Below are positions 6,939 to 8,508 of a stretch of 8,508 bases of DNA, in pieces. The translations under genes and the position numbers were made by a program. Source of the stretch: Sulfurovum sp. (GTDB taxonomy: Bacteria > Campylobacterota > Campylobacteria > Campylobacterales > Sulfurovaceae); contig JALTYW010000236.1 of NCBI GenBank assembly GCA_027046415.1, positions 1-8,508 of the forward strand, given 5' to 3'. The notes beneath the pieces are model-generated. The model was not told the origin of the DNA, searched no databases, and worked only from the letters and a program-made list of their open reading frames with translations. How positions within the stretch are numbered: position 1 is the first letter of the stretch; each line of letters starts with the position of its first letter.

Positions 6939-7503
6939 GATCCGTGATTTCAGACTGGAGCCGCTTAATACCCCTCACTTTGTGCAGACGGCACTGGCAC
7001 GATACAGTCAGGACGGAGTAGAGAAGACATGGGAAGTTGTCGAGGCGCATGACAGTGTTGCCATTCTTATTTACCATACAGAGAAAGAGGTATTTGTACT
7101 GGTAAAGCAGTTCCGTCCTGCTGTCTATCTCAATGATGGGAAGGGTGAGACGGTGGAGCTTTGTGCCGGGATTGTCGACAAGGATCTGCCGCTTGTACAG
7201 ATTGCTGTTGAAGAGATAGAGGAGGAGTGCGGTTACAGTGTCCCGTTGGAGGCGATAGAACGTGTGACAGCCTTTCACACCTCAGTAGGATTTGCCGGAA
7301 GCCGCCAGACGCTCTACTATGCAGAGGTGGATGAAAAGATGCATGTGGGTGAAGGCGGCGGCATAGAAGGGGAACAGATCGAGGTCATTGAACTTCCGGT
7401 GCGTGAAATTGAGCATTTTATCTTTGATGAGGGTATTGCCAAAACACCGGGGCTGATGTTTGCGTTTTTGTGGTGGCGAGAAAAAAATGCGAAGCGTTTT
7501 TAA
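6928..7503 (+). CDS. NUDIX hydrolase, NUDT14-like UDP-sugar / ADP-ribose diphosphatase
   Basis: Expected to hydrolyse a nucleoside diphosphate sugar (UDP-glucose or ADP-ribose) to the nucleoside monophosphate and sugar phosphate. The region VKQFRPAVY (59-67), ELCAGIVDKDLPLVQ and GSRQTLYYAEV (from 124) closely resembles human NUDT14 as I remember it. The Nudix box (81-103) departs from consensus: the first Glu is replaced and the Arg-Glu pair reads Glu-Glu, but the core metal-binding EExxEExxG pattern is kept (EEIEEECGY). NUDT14 also departs from consensus here. Start choice: ATG at 6928 or 6931, with AGAGG at 6914-6918 nine or twelve bases upstream; an ATG at 6910 is in frame but has no good ribosome site. 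The start overlaps the end of the peptidase gene by about 11 bases, implying coupled translation. It ends 4 bp from the convergent globin gene. Confidence 0.88.
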   Translation: MMSEIRDFRLEPLNTPHFVQTALARYSQDGVEKTWEVVEAHDSVAILIYHTEKEVFVLVKQFRPAVYLNDGKGETVELCAGIVDKDLPLVQIAVEEIEEECGYSVPLEAIERVTAFHTSVGFAGSRQTLYYAEVDEKMHVGEGGGIEGEQIEVIELPVREIEHFIFDEGIAKTPGLMFAFLWWREKNAKRF

Positions 7504-7507
7504 ATCC

Positions 7508-8029
7508 TCAATCCTCTTCCTTCGCTTGCGTATATGCTGCGTAGTAGGTACTGCCGTCTGCAAAGGTATTGACAGTCAGTTTTGAGAAGTTCTCAAGATA
7601 GTCCCAAAATTCTCTAATCAATGCAATATCGACGTGTTGTGCCTTGTCTGCCAGTGCTTCACGCATGGTACCAAGCCATTCGATACGGTTGTTTTCGTTG
7701 ATAGAGAAGTCATCATGTACACGGATCATATATTCGTTCAGGTTCATACCTTGTGCTTCATCTTCATAGACTTTTGGACCGCCGCAGATCTGGATGAAAA
7801 ATTTGCTGTTTTTCTCTTTGACCTTTTCAAACTCCTCTTCATCCTGCGGAAAGAAGTGGGCAATTTTACTCTCATAGATCTTGTCATAAAAGTCATACAT
7901 CAGCTCTTTCATGCCCTCTTCACCGCCAATAGCGTCAAAGAAGGCTTTGGGAGGGTTTTTAAAGTGTACAGGTTCTCCCTTTTCAACGGAAGTCATCGGT
8001 AGCGACATAATCTCTTTTCTGGTTGCCAT
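7508..8029 (-). CDS. Truncated haemoglobin (group II-like) with N- and C-terminal extensions
   Basis: Small haem protein of the 2-on-2 globin family, likely binding O2, NO or H2O2; the exact role is unknown. The globin core spans about residues 28-150: FFDAIGGEEG (AB region with the GG pair at 35-36), FYDKIY with Y48 at the likely B10 distal position, HFFPQ (59-63), the GGP loop (83-85) followed by VYED, H105 in MIRVHDDF as the proximal haem ligand (F8), and W118 in EWLGTM at the G8 position typical of group II (and III). At 173 residues it exceeds the usual 120-135, with about 25 extra residues at each end. The ATG at 8029 has GAAAGG upstream; an in-frame ATG at residue 8 (after AAAGAG) is a possible alternative start. 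It is preceded by its own -10 box and ends 4 bp from the NUDIX stop. Campylobacter Ctb is group III; this one looks different. Confidence 0.87.
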   Translation of the reverse strand: MATRKEIMSLPMTSVEKGEPVHFKNPPKAFFDAIGGEEGMKELMYDFYDKIYESKIAHFFPQDEEEFEKVKEKNSKFFIQICGGPKVYEDEAQGMNLNEYMIRVHDDFSINENNRIEWLGTMREALADKAQHVDIALIREFWDYLENFSKLTVNTFADGSTYYAAYTQAKEED

Positions 8030-8060
8030 AGAAAGCCTTTCAAATGCTAAATTAATGTGG

Positions 8061-8066
8061 ATTATA
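8061..8066 (-). promoter_or_regulatory. Putative -10 element for the truncated haemoglobin gene
   Basis: Minus-strand TATAAT, 31 bases upstream of the globin ATG at 8029, lying inside a perfect 10-bp palindrome GATTATAATC (8060-8069). The palindrome arises partly from the TATAAT itself and means a plus-strand ATAATC is also present. No convincing -35 is seen. Transcription would start near 8053, giving a leader of about 24 bases. Confidence 0.5.
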
Positions 8067-8132
8067 ATCTATATAACTTAGAGGTTGGCTTAGAGTAGAT
8101 TTTGTGGGGTATTTTACGTTTGTGACATTGAT

Positions 8133-8153
8133 GTTGTCAGGGGACAACCCCCT
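8133..8153. repeat. Overlapping alternative hairpins downstream of aguB
   Basis: GTTGTC (8133-8138) and GACAAC (8143-8148) form a 6-bp stem with an AGGG loop. A competing stem pairs AGGGG (8139-8143) with CCCCT (8149-8153), so the two are mutually exclusive. On the minus strand this lies directly at the aguB stop and could be a transcript end or processing site, but no T tract follows, so it is not a classical terminator. Confidence 0.35.
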
Positions 8154-8508
8154 ACATATCACAGAAGCGTTTTTGAAGACAATCGTAAGATTCGATACGT
8201 CTGTCACGCAGGAACGGCCAGATCTTGCGTATCTCCTCCCCTGCGTTCAGATCGAGTTCCAGTTCAATGACCTCTTCATGCTCCTGTGAACCCTCTGCAA
8301 GCAGTTCTCCTTGAGGTCCGAAAGCAAAACTGTTCCCCCAGAACTGTATGCCCTCCAGTACACAGGAAGGGTCTTTTTCGATTCCCACACGGTTAACTGT
8401 CAGTACCGGAACACCGTTGGCAACGGCATGCCCGCGCTGTACGGCGATCCACGCTTCACGCATTTTGCGTTTCTCTTCTGGGGTATTCTCTTTTTCGCAC
8501 AGTTCATC
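8152..8508 (-). CDS. aguB: N-carbamoylputrescine amidase, C-terminal part (5' end outside window)
   Basis: Nitrilase-superfamily enzyme that releases putrescine, CO2 and ammonia from N-carbamoylputrescine, the second step of the agmatine deiminase route to polyamines. The frame stays open to the window edge, so the ATG at 8463 is internal; 118 C-terminal residues are present of a protein usually near 290. Recognisable parts are the AWIAVQRGHAVANGVPVLTVNRVG stretch, the FWGNSFAFGPQGELLAEGS segment and the C-terminal WPFLRDRRIESYD, typical of AguB. The catalytic Glu, Lys and Cys lie outside the window, so activity cannot be judged here. Its partner, aguA, is not visible. The gene precedes the globin on the same strand, but the 120-bp gap with a separate -10 element suggests separate transcription. 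Confidence 0.9.
   Translation of the reverse strand, partial: DELCEKENTPEEKRKMREAWIAVQRGHAVANGVPVLTVNRVGIEKDPSCVLEGIQFWGNSFAFGPQGELLAEGSQEHEEVIELELDLNAGEEIRKIWPFLRDRRIESYDCLQKRFCDM

Overview
The window looks like a chromosomal segment from a member of the Campylobacterota (former Epsilonproteobacteria), most likely a free-living Sulfurovum- or Sulfurimonas-type organism. The basis is the protein families and gene order. A dnaB-comEC pair matches my recollection of Helicobacter pylori HP1362-HP1361. A cluster of an M23 peptidase (Csd3-like), a PgbA N-terminal-domain protein and glcD matches my recollection of H. pylori HP0506/HP0508/HP0509 and Campylobacter jejuni Cj1215/Cj1214c/Cj1213c. Base composition is moderate, higher in GC than pathogenic Campylobacter or Helicobacter (judged by eye, not computed), which also points to a free-living relative. 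No tRNA, rRNA, CRISPR array, phage gene or insertion sequence was found.

Layout. Plus strand 2-2482: the 3' part of dnaB (replicative helicase, truncated by the window edge), then, after 24 bp, a short single-module comEC (DNA uptake channel). Minus strand 5515-2529: a secreted PgbA-N-like protein, then glcD (stop and start share one base, TAG/GTG), then an intergenic patch of 84 bp with a perfect palindrome and a heptad tandem repeat, then a YihY/BrkB-family membrane protein that converges on comEC. Plus strand 5652-7503: the Csd3-like M23 peptidase, divergent from pgbA, with a NUDIX hydrolase of the UDP-sugar diphosphatase (NUDT14-like) type whose start overlaps the peptidase stop. Minus strand 8508-7508: the C-terminal part of aguB (N-carbamoylputrescine amidase, cut by the window edge) and, after 120 bp with its own promoter, a truncated haemoglobin with extra N- and C-terminal sequence; it ends 4 bp from the NUDIX stop.

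How the genes fit together. dnaB and comEC are ordinary neighbours in this phylum, but they act in different processes (replication and transformation). The 115-135 bp between pgbA and csd3 is a divergent promoter region. The peptidase, the PgbA-like secreted protein and possibly the UDP-sugar hydrolase are plausible envelope functions; glcD is a cytosolic flavin oxidoreductase of central metabolism that is translationally coupled to the secreted protein for reasons that are not evident. I see no strong candidate for a wholly new system. The most useful leads are the palindrome plus heptad repeat patch, the unusual globin, the NUDIX box that departs from consensus, and the conserved but unexplained csd3/pgbA/glcD grouping.
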